Part shown: positions 9,060 through 18,673 of the stretch, in pieces
How the letters are laid out: each line of letters starts with the position of its first letter
Position numbering within the stretch: position 1 is the first letter of the stretch
Assembly (NCBI GenBank): GCA_003245715.1
Contig: QKCJ01000032.1
Span: 1-45,420, forward strand
Direction: 5' to 3'
Source: a bacterium
GTDB lineage: Bacteria; Planctomycetota; SZUA-567
Length of the DNA: 45,420 bases
The notes under the pieces: model-generated
What the model was told of the DNA's origin: nothing
The model's database searches: none
The model's input: only the letters and a program-made list of their open reading frames with translations
Translations under genes and position numbers: made by a program

Positions 9060-9893
9060 CTATTCGATGACGATATTCTCAAGGCCCTGTTCAGGCTCTG
9101 GGTATTTACAGTTTAGCTTTTCCAGGCTCCGGCGCAAGATCTTTGCAATAATCAAATTCCGCTGCCACTTGCAGTTTGCCGGAATGACATACCATGGCGC
9201 GTGGGGGCTGGAGCATTTGTTGAGGGCTTTTTCATAGGTCTGCATATAGTCGTCCCAATAGTTGCGTTCCTTCATATCAGAGGAGCTGAACTTCCAGTTT
9301 TTCTCCGGGATATCAAGGCGCTCCTGCAAGCGTTTTTTCTGCTCGTCAAAGGTAATATTAAGGAAAAATTTCAGGATAAGTGTACCTGAATCCGCCAGCA
9401 GTTCTTCGAAATTGTTGATATGCGTGTAACGTTTTTCGATGGTCTTGCTGTCTGCAAGTTTATGGACGCGGGCAATCAATACGTCCTCGTAATGTGAACG
9501 GTTAAAGACATGGATCATGCCGTGTTTGGGGGTGCAGTCATGGATGCGCCAGAGAAAATCATGCCCCATCTCCTTGGGGTTTGGCTGCTTGAAGGAGTGC
9601 ACTCGCACACCCTGTGGGTTGAGCGGCCCCAGAACTTTACGGATTGTTCCGTCCTTGCCGCCGGTATCCATGGCCTGAAAGACAATCAGCACAGAGCGGG
9701 AGTTGTCGGCATAGAGGAGATTCTGCAGCGCTTTTAATTTTTCGTGTTCTTTTGCCAGCAGGTCAACTGCGTCATTTTTGTCAAAACCGATTTTGAGATC
9801 AGGGTCAATTGAGGACAACTTGAACTTGCCGGTGCGGGGTACGCGGAATTTCTTTTCAATATCGTCGGCTTTGGTAATTACTTTTTTGACCAT
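9060..9893 (-). CDS. polyphosphate kinase 2 family protein (class II/III-like)
   Basis: 277 residues from the ATG at 9893, chosen because AAGGGG lies 7 bases upstream; the open frame continues to 10016 but crosses the prfA terminator. PPK2 enzymes move phosphate between polyphosphate and nucleotides. The Walker A segment is QAMDTGGKDGTI (about 73-84), Walker B is VFNRSHYEDVL (129-139), and the lid and late motifs include HAPWYVIPANCKW. The NPQG and FNRS variants fit the class II/III group, which phosphorylates AMP and/or ADP, rather than class I. That substrate call is inference. It sits between prfA and prmC, normally close partners. Confidence 0.9.
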   Translation of the reverse strand: MVKKVITKADDIEKKFRVPRTGKFKLSSIDPDLKIGFDKNDAVDLLAKEHEKLKALQNLLYADNSRSVLIVFQAMDTGGKDGTIRKVLGPLNPQGVRVHSFKQPNPKEMGHDFLWRIHDCTPKHGMIHVFNRSHYEDVLIARVHKLADSKTIEKRYTHINNFEELLADSGTLILKFFLNITFDEQKKRLQERLDIPEKNWKFSSSDMKERNYWDDYMQTYEKALNKCSSPHAPWYVIPANCKWQRNLIIAKILRRSLEKLNCKYPEPEQGLENIVIE

Positions 9894-9946
9894 GGTGATC
9901 CCCTTGATTATATAGTGTTGATGCGTCTCTGGAGGCTCTGAATAAT

Positions 9947-9983
9947 AAAAAAAACTGCGCCATACCGATTGAGTATAACGCAG
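9947..9983 (-). terminator. intrinsic terminator after prfA
   Basis: On the minus strand CTGCG (9979-9983) pairs with CGCAG (9955-9959); the stem continues with a partial TATAC/GTATG pairing and is followed by eight T residues. It separates prfA from the PPK2 gene. Confidence 0.75.
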
Positions 9984-10016
9984 CGGATAAATTTTTTGTA
10001 TCAAAAAAAAGCGCAA

Positions 10017-11087
10017 TTAAGCATCTTCAAGTTCCAGTTGCTTGCCGTACTCGATAAGCGCTTCAATCATTTTCTGCATCTTGCCACTGACAATATCGTT
10101 GAGCGGGAAGTTCTTGCCAAGACGATGGTCGGTGCAACGGTCCTGCGGGTAATTATAGGTACGGATTCTTTCAGAACGGTCGCCACTGCCAACTTGCCCC
10201 TTGCGTTCGGCTGCCCGGGCCGCCTCTTCCTCGCGTTTTTTAAGTTCATACAGACGCGAACGCAAAACACGCATCGCTTTGTGTTTGTTCTTGAGCTGCG
10301 ATTTTTCATCAGCTACGTGTACAATAAGACCGGTCTCAAGGTGGGTGATACGTACGGCACTGTCAGTAGTATTAACCGACTGGCCACCCGGACCTGTTGC
10401 GCGGACGGTCTCAACACGGATGTCCTGAGCCTTGATATCAACTTCATACTCTTCAGCTTCCGGCAGGATCGCCACCGTTGCCGCCGAGGTGTGGATACGC
10501 CCCTGGCTCTCAGTAGCAGGAACACGCTGGACGCGGTGGCCGCCACCTTCAAACTTGAGAGCAGTGTACGCGCCTTCGCCCTGAAGGGAAATGATGACTT
10601 CCTTGAAGCCACCCTGTTCAGCCGGGCTTGATGAAACTTCCTCTATCTTCCATCCCATTGCTTCCGCGTAATTTGAGTACATGCGCAGCAGGTCGCCGGC
10701 GAAAATCGCCGCCTCGTCACCACCGGTTCCGGCGCGGATTTCGATCATCAGGTTACGGTTGTCATCAGCCGCTTTACCATAAAGAAGATCAAGCAGTTCC
10801 TGTGAGAGAGCTTCGAGTTTCTTTTCTATTTCAGGGATCTCTTCTTCCGCCAGTTCAGCGAGGTCAGCGTCATCCCCGGCAGCCAGTTCTCTGTTCTCGG
10901 CAAGCTCCCCGGTAAGGCTGACATAATTCTGGTACTTTTCCATTGAGGTGCGAAGGCTGCCATACTCGCGGAGAATATCCGGGTAGTGCGGATCAGCCGG
11001 GCCTTCTGGTGAATTAAGTTTTTCTTCGAGCTCATTGAAACGCACAAGGCGTTCATTGAGTTTGCCGGTTGCTTTTTCTTCTAGCAT
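10017..11087 (-). CDS. prfA: peptide chain release factor 1
   Basis: 356 residues, the standard RF1 length. It reads UAA and UAG stop codons in the ribosomal A site and triggers peptide release. The stop-codon recognition tripeptide is PAT (190-192) within VQRVPATESQGRIHTSA, which is RF1 rather than RF2. The catalytic GGQ is at 234-236 in TGPGGQSVNTTDSAVR. The glutamine would be methylated by PrmC, encoded about 1 kb downstream. The start has GAAGGA a few bases upstream. A hairpin separates it from rpmE upstream and a terminator follows it. Confidence 0.97.
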   Translation of the reverse strand: MLEEKATGKLNERLVRFNELEEKLNSPEGPADPHYPDILREYGSLRTSMEKYQNYVSLTGELAENRELAAGDDADLAELAEEEIPEIEKKLEALSQELLDLLYGKAADDNRNLMIEIRAGTGGDEAAIFAGDLLRMYSNYAEAMGWKIEEVSSSPAEQGGFKEVIISLQGEGAYTALKFEGGGHRVQRVPATESQGRIHTSAATVAILPEAEEYEVDIKAQDIRVETVRATGPGGQSVNTTDSAVRITHLETGLIVHVADEKSQLKNKHKAMRVLRSRLYELKKREEEAARAAERKGQVGSGDRSERIRTYNYPQDRCTDHRLGKNFPLNDIVSGKMQKMIEALIEYGKQLELEDA

Positions 11088-11159
11088 TTTTCCTTCGCCT
11101 GATATTTTTATAATATAGTGGTATTAAAGAATTAATGATGATTAGACTGGTATACAAAC

Positions 11160-11191
11160 ACACCACGGCTGAGGTTAATCAGCCGTGGTGT
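11160..11191 (-). terminator. perfect hairpin between rpmE and prfA
   Basis: A 13-base perfect stem (ACACCACGGCTGA at 11160-11172 with TCAGCCGTGGTGT at 11179-11191) has a 6-base loop. The T-run on the minus strand is short (TGTTTGT), so it may be a leaky terminator or an RNA-stabilising hairpin that sets the rpmE to prfA ratio. Confidence 0.6.
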
Positions 11192-11211
11192 AGTAGAAGA
11201 TTCAACAGTAG

Positions 11212-11472
11212 CTAAGCGTCAGCTTTTTTAGCCTTGGCTTTCTTTGGCTTGCGTGCGTATGGGTTTTCACCTTCAGCAACGTTAAAGCGGCGCTGGAACT
11301 TCTCGATACGACCTGCAGTGTCAACGAACTTCTCTTTACCGGTGAAGAATGGGTGGCAGTGGCTGCAGATAGTAACCTGGATTTCAGGGCGGGTTGAGCG
11401 TGTGTCGAACTCGAAGCCGCAGGCACAGTGTACCTTGCATTCCTGATAATTAGGATGTATTCCTTCTTTCAT
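11212..11472 (-). CDS. rpmE: 50S ribosomal protein L31, zinc-binding form
   Basis: 86 residues from the ATG at 11472 ([10 protein letters not shown]), the normal start; AAGGA lies upstream. L31 bridges the ribosomal subunits. The zinc-binding pattern is intact: CAC at 16-18 and CSHC at 36-39, so this is the C+ type rather than the zinc-free paralog. The family core [20 protein letters not shown] is clear. The Lys/Ala-rich tail after residue 70 is a modest extension. It lies upstream of prfA, as in many bacteria. Confidence 0.96.
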   Translation of the reverse strand: MKEGIHPNYQECKVHCACGFEFDTRSTRPEIQVTICSHCHPFFTGKEKFVDTAGRIEKFQRRFNVAEGENPYARKPKKAKAKKADA

Positions 11473-11570
11473 GGCTCTTTTCCTTATATTCAAATAATTA
11501 AAAAGTTATCAAAAAAATATAGTTAAGGGATACATTTATATCAGAAAAATATTGGCCATGCAAGGGGTTA

Positions 11571-13589
11571 TCACTCATTTTCTTTGGTAAAATTATCAAT
11601 AATCTGCTTGGTCATATGCCCGGGAACCTTGTCGTAATGCGAAAGATGCATGGTGTAATCGCCAGAGCCCTGGGTTATCGCCTTTAAAGTAGCTCCGTAG
11701 TCCATCACTTCCGAGAGTGGAACAAGGACTTTCATGACCTGCAGGCTGCCGATCTGGTCCATTCCGGTCGGGCGGCCCCGGCGGGTGGAAATATCACCGT
11801 TGATGTCCCCCGCATACTCCATCGGGAAGGTGATCTCCATCTCTACAACCGGTTCCAGCAGAACAGGTTTGCACTTCTGGGCGATTTCCTTGAAGGCGTG
11901 TTCACCGGCGAGCTGGAAAGCGATATCCTTGGAATCAACGGGGTGTTCTTTGCCATCAAACAGCTCACAGATAATGTCTACTACCGGAAAACCGGCAAGT
12001 ATCCCCTGGCTCATCCCTTTGTTGACACCCTTCTCAACAGACGGGATAAATGACCCAGAGATTGCTCCGCCGACGATGCTGTTGACGAATTTAAAGCCGG
12101 CACTGCGTTCATTTGGCTTGAGGCGGATATGGACCTCGGCAAACTGCCCCGCGCCGCCAGACTGTTTTTTGTGGCGGTAGCTGCCTTCGGCGGTGGTTGA
12201 AATTGTCTCAAGGTACGGGATTTTCGGCTGCTTGGTATTGACTTCAAGGTTAAAGCGGTTCTTGAGCCTGGCCAGCATCACGTCAAGGTGCAGATGTCCT
12301 ACGCCGCGGATAACCTGCTCGCCAGTCAGTTCGTTACGCTCGAAGATAAAGGTCGGATCCTCATCGCAGAGCTTGTGGAGATTGGTCGCGATTTTCTGCT
12401 CATCATTACGTGAATGCGGGGTGATCGCCAGGCCGCACATCGGTTCTGGGAAGGGCAGGCTGTGGAAGACCGCGGCGAAATCATCGTCGCAGATAGTGTC
12501 GCCGACATTGAGAGTTTCAATTTTGGGGGTTGCAACAATGTCTCCGGCAACGGCGTCTGAAATATCTTCCATCGCGCTTCCCTGCGGGCGCAGGAGCTTG
12601 TTGAATTTTTCTTTTTTGCCGGTAGCGCTTACCAGCATTGAATCGCCGGATTTGATCGCGCCTGAAAACACCCGGAAGTAACTGAGCTTGCCCACATGCG
12701 GGTCAGCGACAACTTTGAAGACCTGTGCCTTGAAGCTTCCCTCTGTTGATGGTTTGTACTCTTCTTCAGTGCCATCTTCTTTGACGATATCGCGGTGGGT
12801 GTGGAACGGATCAGGCCCCCACTCGCCGATGCCGTGCATAAGCTGCTCGACGCCGATATCTTTCAGGGCGGAAAGGCAGAATACCGGGACAACGTTTCTC
12901 CTGCAGATTGCTTCACGCAGAACGCCGATAATTTCATCATGGCTGATCTTGTCGCCATTGAGGTAGCGTTCCATCAGCGCTTCGTCGCACTCAACAGCGG
13001 ACTCGGTGATTTCAAGGCGCTTATGCTCCAACCAGTCGCCGGAGTTTTCTTCATTGAGTACGCGTTTGACGTCCTTGAAGTCCGGGCCTTCGCCGTCGTG
13101 CATGGTAAAGGCAACGCACTGCTTGCCGAAGGTCTGTTTGATGTTGGCCAGAAGCTCGGTGTAATTTACCTTCTCGCCGTCCATTCTGGTGACGACAATC
13201 ATCCGTGCGACACCTTCCTTCTCGGCAAGGTCCCAGGCTTTACGGGTCATCAGTTCAATCCCTCGGCTGGCGCTGATGCAGATTACCGCAAGGTCAGCCG
13301 CGTCAATCCCGCGGACGGTTGCGCCGATAAAATCAGGCGCTCCGGGGGTGTCGATAATATGGAACTGGCGGTTATCATATTCGCAGTGCATAACTGAAGT
13401 TGAGAGGCTGTGCTTGCGGGCTTTTTCATCGGGGTCAAAATCGCTGGCCGTGTTGCCTTCATCAATTGAGCCAAGGCGGTTGATCTTGCCGGCCTTAAAA
13501 AGCATCGCCTCAGCCAGCATGGTCTTGCCTGACTGTGTATGGCCGCAGAGAACAATATTACGTACATCTTCAGGTTTGTAGTTTGCCAT
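11571..13589 (-). CDS. elongation factor G-like GTPase (EF-G2 type)
   Basis: 672 residues with full EF-G domain order: G domain with GHTQSGKT (16-23) and DTPG (80-83), then the beta-barrel domain II, and domains III to V ending in YGATLKAITQGSGDYTMHLSHYDKVP. It fits the EF-G-like family, a paralog distinct from translation EF-G; its exact job is not settled. The usual NKxD guanine-recognition motif reads TRMD (134-137), which is unusual. The ATG has ACAGGA close upstream. A plausible promoter lies about 85 bases upstream. It is probably transcribed alone, as no terminator is obvious after it. Confidence 0.92.
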   Translation of the reverse strand: MANYKPEDVRNIVLCGHTQSGKTMLAEAMLFKAGKINRLGSIDEGNTASDFDPDEKARKHSLSTSVMHCEYDNRQFHIIDTPGAPDFIGATVRGIDAADLAVICISASRGIELMTRKAWDLAEKEGVARMIVVTRMDGEKVNYTELLANIKQTFGKQCVAFTMHDGEGPDFKDVKRVLNEENSGDWLEHKRLEITESAVECDEALMERYLNGDKISHDEIIGVLREAICRRNVVPVFCLSALKDIGVEQLMHGIGEWGPDPFHTHRDIVKEDGTEEEYKPSTEGSFKAQVFKVVADPHVGKLSYFRVFSGAIKSGDSMLVSATGKKEKFNKLLRPQGSAMEDISDAVAGDIVATPKIETLNVGDTICDDDFAAVFHSLPFPEPMCGLAITPHSRNDEQKIATNLHKLCDEDPTFIFERNELTGEQVIRGVGHLHLDVMLARLKNRFNLEVNTKQPKIPYLETISTTAEGSYRHKKQSGGAGQFAEVHIRLKPNERSAGFKFVNSIVGGAISGSFIPSVEKGVNKGMSQGILAGFPVVDIICELFDGKEHPVDSKDIAFQLAGEHAFKEIAQKCKPVLLEPVVEMEITFPMEYAGDINGDISTRRGRPTGMDQIGSLQVMKVLVPLSEVMDYGATLKAITQGSGDYTMHLSHYDKVPGHMTKQIIDNFTKENE

Positions 13590-13675
13590 TTCCTGTTTCC
13601 TTTGACTACATTGTTAATGGGCGTCTGAGCCCGGATATTATTTTTTGGTGGGATTACCACTGCACACAATTCAAG

Positions 13676-13705
13676 GTTATAGGATGCAGTTTTTTTTACA
13701 AGCAA
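13676..13705 (-). promoter_or_regulatory. candidate sigma-70 promoter for the EF-G-like gene
   Basis: On the minus strand TTGCTT (13700-13705) and TATAAC (13676-13681) are spaced by 18 bases and lie upstream of the EF-G-like start. The -10 matches consensus at five of six positions; the -35 is weaker. Confidence 0.4.
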
Positions 13706-13774
13706 TAACTCAGCATGCTGACATTTTTTTAACACCGTTTGCAGTTAATAAGGTATAAACGCAAAAATAGATAC

Positions 13775-13805
13775 AAAAAAAAAGCCCCTGCAGGAGCAGA
13801 GGCTT
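13775..13805 (-). terminator. intrinsic terminator after toroid-repeat gene
   Basis: On the minus strand AAGCC-TCTGC pairs with GCAGG-GGCTT (stem arms 13796-13805 and 13782-13791) with one mismatch and a four-base loop, and runs into eight or more T residues. Confidence 0.85.
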
Positions 13806-13828
13806 GGTGTGCTTATTGGTCAGAGTGG

Positions 13829-14920
13829 TTATTTTTCGCAGAGACCAAGTGAGTAGAGGGCGTAAGCTGTGCAGAGTACCGGGTCGTTTTCCGAGAAGCG
13901 CGCTTCTTTATTCACCCAGTAGCCTTCTTTGGTTTGGGTTTTGACAAGCTCGCCGGCGAGATCTTTTTTCCAATCATGGCCATAGAAGTTTTCTGCGCCG
14001 TACTGGCTGAGAGCGGTTGAGAGGGCGCGGTAATAATAAAAGAGCGCCTGCTGGCCTTCTTTCTGGTGGCCGGGGTTGGCGGTGACCGAGAAATTGTTGC
14101 CAAGCCATTTTGAGGCGAGCTGAACCGGTTTTGCGTCTTTCTTCAGACCGCAGTACAGGTAGCTTGAAAGCATGGCGGAGGTCATTGAGCCATAGCTTTT
14201 GTGGATGGTTTTGCCGTCACGGGCTTTTTCCTTTCCGGCGGCGGAGTTGCCCGGCAGATACATCGACCCGCCATCGGTTCCGGCGTAGGGCTGGTCGTTT
14301 ACTTCGGTGGAATTCTGACAGCGTTTGACAAAGATGATTGCGTTCTGGAAGACGGCATCACTTGAGGGTACGCCGGCAGCGCTCAGGGCGCTCAGGGCGA
14401 ACCAGGTATTGGAAAGGTCGGGGCGCAGGGTTGAACCGTAGCCAAAGCCGCCGAAGGTAATGTGTTTGTTGGGATCGAACTTGCGTGAAGAATTTGCCTG
14501 CAGCTGCTTGAGGTAGACTACAGCTTTTTTAATAAGCTCGGAGTATTTTTTTGCATCAAACTGGGCGAGGGCTTTGACGGCAAGGGCGGTGGAGTAATTA
14601 TGGTACTCAGGGCCGTCAGCGATGTAGCCATATTCCGGATTCTGCTGCGAGGCAATATAATTGGCGGTCTTGCTCATCAGTGCGGCAAATTCCGGGTTGG
14701 CTTTTTTTACATCCGTTGGGGCGTTGTTCCAGGCTTGCAGGACAAGGCAACTGAAGCCGACGCGCGCACCTTTTTTCTGGAGAAATGACGCATCTGGATT
14801 GCTCTGGGTTGCCAGCCATTTGAGTGCGCTGTTCCAGTTCTGTTCATACTCGGCGGCATTGGCGCCGATGCAGAACAAAGATATAAAGAGAAATGCTGCA
14901 AATATTTTTTTCAGGTTCAT
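13829..14920 (-). CDS. secreted squalene-cyclase/prenyltransferase-repeat protein
   Basis: 363 residues. Residues 1-22 are a signal peptide ending in ANA-A. The mature part has alpha-toroid repeats (QNWNSALKWLATQ, TANYIASQQNPEYGYI, AVVYLKQLQ, LVKTQTKEGYWVN), the fold of squalene-hopene cyclases and prenyltransferases. It has no DxDD protonation motif that I can see, so it is probably not a terpene cyclase. Proteins of this kind in PVC bacteria may be binding or scaffold proteins. It precedes a second, shorter toroid-repeat gene (36 bases from its stop to this start) in the same direction, so the shorter gene is upstream and both may share a message. Confidence 0.8.
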   Translation of the reverse strand: MNLKKIFAAFLFISLFCIGANAAEYEQNWNSALKWLATQSNPDASFLQKKGARVGFSCLVLQAWNNAPTDVKKANPEFAALMSKTANYIASQQNPEYGYIADGPEYHNYSTALAVKALAQFDAKKYSELIKKAVVYLKQLQANSSRKFDPNKHITFGGFGYGSTLRPDLSNTWFALSALSAAGVPSSDAVFQNAIIFVKRCQNSTEVNDQPYAGTDGGSMYLPGNSAAGKEKARDGKTIHKSYGSMTSAMLSSYLYCGLKKDAKPVQLASKWLGNNFSVTANPGHQKEGQQALFYYYRALSTALSQYGAENFYGHDWKKDLAGELVKTQTKEGYWVNKEARFSENDPVLCTAYALYSLGLCEK

Positions 14921-14955
14921 TCTCGGGTCCTTTTGTTATTGAGAGGTTGATGAAG

Positions 14956-15639
14956 TTATTTGAAAGACTTTGCGTTCTCACTGAAGCGGTCTGCTGCTAT
15001 GACATAGACTGCTGTTGTAAACGCCGGGCCTCTGTTTATGGTGCTGCCTTTTGGCGCAATTTTACCGAACATCTTTGGTGACATGTCGGTGCGGTCCTGC
15101 ATATTGAGGATGATACTTATGACGTCTGCAGCCTTTTTTTCGTTCTTTTCATTGAAGGCGGTTATTATGTCATTGCAAAAGGGGAATTCTGTATAGCCGT
15201 AAATCTTGAGTCCGAAGTATGATTCCGCTTTGATTTTGGCGGCGTGTTTATTGAGCCATTCTTCGGCTTTGGTGATCTTGGGAAGAAATTGTGGGGGGAT
15301 GTTGGCGGCCTTGAGAGCTGCTACTGCATTATAGGTTGTAAGGCTGGTGCCGAAGCTGCCATCTTCTTTTTGTTGTGAAAGAAGATAATCAACAGCGCGT
15401 GAAACAAACGGGCCGTGATTATAAAGGTACTTGCGACCGCTTGCTGCCATGGCGTAGATGACTACTGTGGTGATGTCAACCTTGTCTGTCTCGCCGTAGC
15501 TGCCATCATCGTTCTGGTTGTTGGCCAGATATTTAAGCCCGGCTGAACGTATATTCTTGCCGTCGCCAGAGAGACTGCCGGCAAAAACCAGTGCTGGCAT
15601 GAGTAAAAACATGGCAATAACAGTAAATACTCTTTTCAT
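14956..15639 (-). CDS. secreted squalene-cyclase-like repeat protein, short form
   Basis: 227 residues from the ATG at 15639 (MKRVFTVIAMF), with GGAAGGA about 9 bases upstream; the frame is open further to 15732 but without such a site. A signal peptide covers about residues 1-20 (ending VFAG). Two QW-like repeats are plain: YLANNQNDDGSYG and YLLSQQKEDGSFG, typical of prenyltransferase/squalene oxidase repeats. The protein is too short for a full cyclase, about half a toroid. Its close partner downstream is the longer repeat protein. No catalytic acidic motif is visible. Function unknown. Confidence 0.8.
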   Translation of the reverse strand: MKRVFTVIAMFLLMPALVFAGSLSGDGKNIRSAGLKYLANNQNDDGSYGETDKVDITTVVIYAMAASGRKYLYNHGPFVSRAVDYLLSQQKEDGSFGTSLTTYNAVAALKAANIPPQFLPKITKAEEWLNKHAAKIKAESYFGLKIYGYTEFPFCNDIITAFNEKNEKKAADVISIILNMQDRTDMSPKMFGKIAPKGSTINRGPAFTTAVYVIAADRFSENAKSFK

Positions 15640-15738
15640 TTCAATTCTTCCTTCCAATAAAAATAAGCTCTGAATTCCCACAATGGTTAAGTAAACGTTT
15701 ATGAAACTATAATAGTTCATATTTTTAAGCATTTTTCA

Positions 15739-15771
15739 AGAAAAAAGCGCGCAGGTTTGAGCCTGCACGCC
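15739..15771 (-). terminator. intrinsic terminator after clpB
   Basis: On the minus strand GCGTGCAGGC pairs with GCCTGCGCGC-like arms (15761-15770 and 15747-15755) with one mismatch, then six T residues. It lies 25 bases past the clpB stop. Confidence 0.85.
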
Positions 15772-15795
15772 TTAACGACACACAATTATTATTAC

Positions 15796-18378
15796 TTAAC
15801 TCTTGCGAAAGATGATAACCCCTTCGTGACTGTCGGCTACAATGGTGTCGCCCTCGGTGAAATCACCCTCAAGCAGTTTCAGCGCCAGCGGGTTCTGCAG
15901 CCGCTGCTGGATTACCCGCGAGAGCGGGCGCGCTCCGAATGCCGGGTCGTAGCCTTCCTCGGCAAGTTGTCCTTTAGCCGCCGGGGTGAGTTCAAGTTCC
16001 ATTCCCTTGGCTTCAAGCAGACGACGCAGATTTTGAACCTGCAGCTCAAGGATATGCTTGATCTCTTCCTTCTGCAGGCGGTGGAACATGATGACCTCGT
16101 CGATACGGTTTAAAAACTCCGGACTGAAGAAACCATGCAGGGCGTTCATGGTGTTCTCGATTACTTCCGGGTCATCAAGATCCTCTGCTTCTTGAATGTA
16201 ACGTGCGCCGAGGTTTGAGGTCATGATGACAATGGTGTTTCTGAAGTTGACTGTTCGTCCCTGGCCGTCGGTCAGTCTGCCATCCTCAAGCAGTTGCAGC
16301 AGAACGTTAAACACCTCCGGATGCGCTTTCTCAATTTCATCAAAGAGAATAACGCTGTAGGGACGGCGGCGAACCGCTTCAGTCAGATAACCGCCCTCTT
16401 CATAACCGACATATCCGGGAGGTGCGCCGATAAGCCGTGCAACAGCGTGCTTCTCCTGAAACTCACTCATGTCGATACGAACCATGTTCTGCTCGTCATC
16501 AAAGAGAAATTCAGCAAGTGAACGTGCTACTTCAGTTTTACCGACACCGGTTGGTCCCATGAAGATGAATTTGCCGATCGGACGGTTAGGGTCCTGAAGA
16601 CCGGCTCGGGCGCGGCGAACGGCGTTGCATACCGCAACCAGCGCTTTGTCCTGCCCAATCACCCTCTGGCGGAGCTTTTCTTCCATGTGAGTCAATTTGC
16701 CTTTCTCACTTTCAAGCATCTTGCTTACCGGTATGCCTGTCCAGCGGCTGACAATCGACGCGATATCCTGTTCGTCAACTTCTTCCTTGAGCATCGCGCC
16801 TGATTCTTCCTGCAGGTCACGCAGGCGGATATTCTCAACTTCAAGTTTTCTCTCAAGGTCAGGGAGCGTGCCGTGACGGATTTCCGCAACTCGGCCAAGG
16901 TCACCCTGGCGCTCGGCAAGTTCTGCTTTGTTCTTGGCGTCTTCGATCTCTTCCTTGTGTTTCTGGATAGCGGAAATTGCTTCCTTCTCTGCCTGCCAGC
17001 GGACGCTGAGGGTTTTGATATTCTCCTCAAGGTTGGCGAGTTTTTCCTTAAGCTCGTTAACCTTTACCGTTGCGGATTTATCATTCTCAAGCGCCTTAAG
17101 CTCGACCTCTATCTGCATCTTCTGGCGCGTCAAGACATCAAGTTCATGCGGCATGGAGTCAATCTCGATACGCAGGCATGAACATGCTTCATCAACCAGG
17201 TCAATAGCTTTGTCTGGGAGAAAGCGGTCGGCGATGTAACGGTCAGAGAGCTGCGCCGCGGCGATCAGGGCAGAGTCCTTGATACGTACTCCATGATGAA
17301 CCTCATAACGTTCTTTAAGTCCGCGCAGAATCGCTATCGCATTATCAACTGACGGCTCGCCGATATAAACCGGCTGGAAGCGCCGTTCAAGAGCTGCGTC
17401 TTTTTCGACATACTTGCGGTACTCGTCAAGGGTTGTCGCACCGATACAGCGCAGCTCACCACGGGCAAGGGCTGGCTTTAGCATATTCGCCGCGTCCGCC
17501 GCACCCTCTGCTGCACCAGCACCAACAATCGTATGCAGCTCGTCAATGAACAAAACAATTTCGCCAGATGACTTTTCAATCTCGGTAAGCACAGCCTTGA
17601 GACGCTCTTCAAATTCTCCGCGGAACTTGCTGCCGGCAATCAGCGAACCCATATCAAGGGCAAGAAGCTGGCGGTTCTTCAGAGACTCAGGAACATCGCC
17701 AGAAACAATACGCCGGGCTAGTCCTTCAGCAATCGCCGTCTTACCAGTACCCGGCTCACCAATCAGCACAGGGTTATTCTTGGTTCGTCTTGAGAGCACC
17801 TGCATAACGCGGCGGATTTCGTCATCGCGGCCAATCACCGGGTCAAGCTTGCCCTTGCGTGCGGCGGCTGTCAGGTCACGGGTAAATTTCTTGAGTGCCT
17901 GATACTTGTCCTCCGGGTTCTCATCAGTAACGCGCTGGTCGCCGCGGACATCTTTAAGTGCGCCAAGGATTGCTTCCTTGGTGATTCCCTGAACGCTCAG
18001 AAGCTTGCCGACTTCACCTTTGCTAGTTGCCATTGCCACAAGAATGTGTTCGACGGAGATATATTCGTCGCCCATCTTCTCAGCCTGCTTAAAAGCAGCT
18101 TCAAGAGTATCAGCCAGCTCGCGGTTGATATTCTCACCACTGCGTACGCCTTCAACTTTTGGTATACGCGTGATGATGTCATTCTGCAAAGACGCCGCAA
18201 GAACCGTCGGCTCAATACCGATCTTTTTCAGAATAGGCGTAACAATCCCGCCCTCCTGCTCAAGCAAAGCCTTAAGCAGGTGCGCAACAGCAATTTCCTG
18301 ATTCTGATTCTCCTCAGCAATCTTCTGCGAACGCTCAAGCGCTTCGCGTGATTTGACGGTTAATTTGTCCAATCTCAT
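15796..18378 (-). CDS. clpB: ATP-dependent chaperone ClpB (disaggregase)
   Basis: 860 residues from the ATG at 18378 ([14 protein letters not shown]), matching the normal 850-870; AGAGAGG lies about 9 bases upstream, whereas the open frame reaching 18501 adds sequence foreign to the family. ClpB forms hexamers that thread aggregated proteins together with DnaK. Order: Clp N domain (1-145), AAA+ domain 1 with GEPGTGKT (207-214), coiled-coil middle domain (about 410-525, with KLEVENIRL), and AAA+ domain 2 with GPTGVGKT (608-615). It lacks the ClpP-binding tripeptide loop expected of ClpA/ClpC. No CIRCE element is visible upstream. Confidence 0.97.
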   Translation of the reverse strand: MRLDKLTVKSREALERSQKIAEENQNQEIAVAHLLKALLEQEGGIVTPILKKIGIEPTVLAASLQNDIITRIPKVEGVRSGENINRELADTLEAAFKQAEKMGDEYISVEHILVAMATSKGEVGKLLSVQGITKEAILGALKDVRGDQRVTDENPEDKYQALKKFTRDLTAAARKGKLDPVIGRDDEIRRVMQVLSRRTKNNPVLIGEPGTGKTAIAEGLARRIVSGDVPESLKNRQLLALDMGSLIAGSKFRGEFEERLKAVLTEIEKSSGEIVLFIDELHTIVGAGAAEGAADAANMLKPALARGELRCIGATTLDEYRKYVEKDAALERRFQPVYIGEPSVDNAIAILRGLKERYEVHHGVRIKDSALIAAAQLSDRYIADRFLPDKAIDLVDEACSCLRIEIDSMPHELDVLTRQKMQIEVELKALENDKSATVKVNELKEKLANLEENIKTLSVRWQAEKEAISAIQKHKEEIEDAKNKAELAERQGDLGRVAEIRHGTLPDLERKLEVENIRLRDLQEESGAMLKEEVDEQDIASIVSRWTGIPVSKMLESEKGKLTHMEEKLRQRVIGQDKALVAVCNAVRRARAGLQDPNRPIGKFIFMGPTGVGKTEVARSLAEFLFDDEQNMVRIDMSEFQEKHAVARLIGAPPGYVGYEEGGYLTEAVRRRPYSVILFDEIEKAHPEVFNVLLQLLEDGRLTDGQGRTVNFRNTIVIMTSNLGARYIQEAEDLDDPEVIENTMNALHGFFSPEFLNRIDEVIMFHRLQKEEIKHILELQVQNLRRLLEAKGMELELTPAAKGQLAEEGYDPAFGARPLSRVIQQRLQNPLALKLLEGDFTEGDTIVADSHEGVIIFRKS

Positions 18379-18611
18379 AATCGGAATCCTCTCTAAAACG
18401 TGGACTGTTTTACTGTCATTATTGTTGGGTAGGATACAAGCTGCGCTGCCGGTATTTTCCAGAGGCAGACATAATTCAATCCCGCCAAAACAAATTGGCA
18501 ACAGACCAAATCCTCAAATAAATTGTTGCTGAAATATAATATGCAATAGGTGTTCCAGAACGGTTTAAACGCTTAAATGTAGGTTTTTGATTGGAAAATT
18601 AAAAGATAAAT

Positions 18612-18641
18612 AAAAAAAGCCTGTCATTATGACAAGCTTTT
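18612..18641 (-). terminator. intrinsic terminator after radA
   Basis: On the minus strand GCTTGTCATAATGACAGGC folds into a short stem (GACA/TGTC plus GCTT/AGGC with one mismatch) followed by seven T residues. It lies about 30 bases past the radA stop. Confidence 0.7.
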
Positions 18642-18673
18642 CTGTTTAAGTTATGATTCACAATCGCTATATT

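Noticed and set aside
12795..13397. Plus-strand 200-codon frame within the EF-G-like gene
   Set aside because: Antisense shadow of a clear GTPase gene.
18484..18499. Inverted repeat GCCAA-N6-TTGGC upstream of clpB as a heat-shock operator
   Set aside because: Does not match CIRCE, is only five bases per arm, and lies far from a defined promoter.
18379..18501. Upstream extension of clpB by 41 codons
   Set aside because: The added residues do not match the ClpB N domain and the ATG at 18378 has its own ribosome site.
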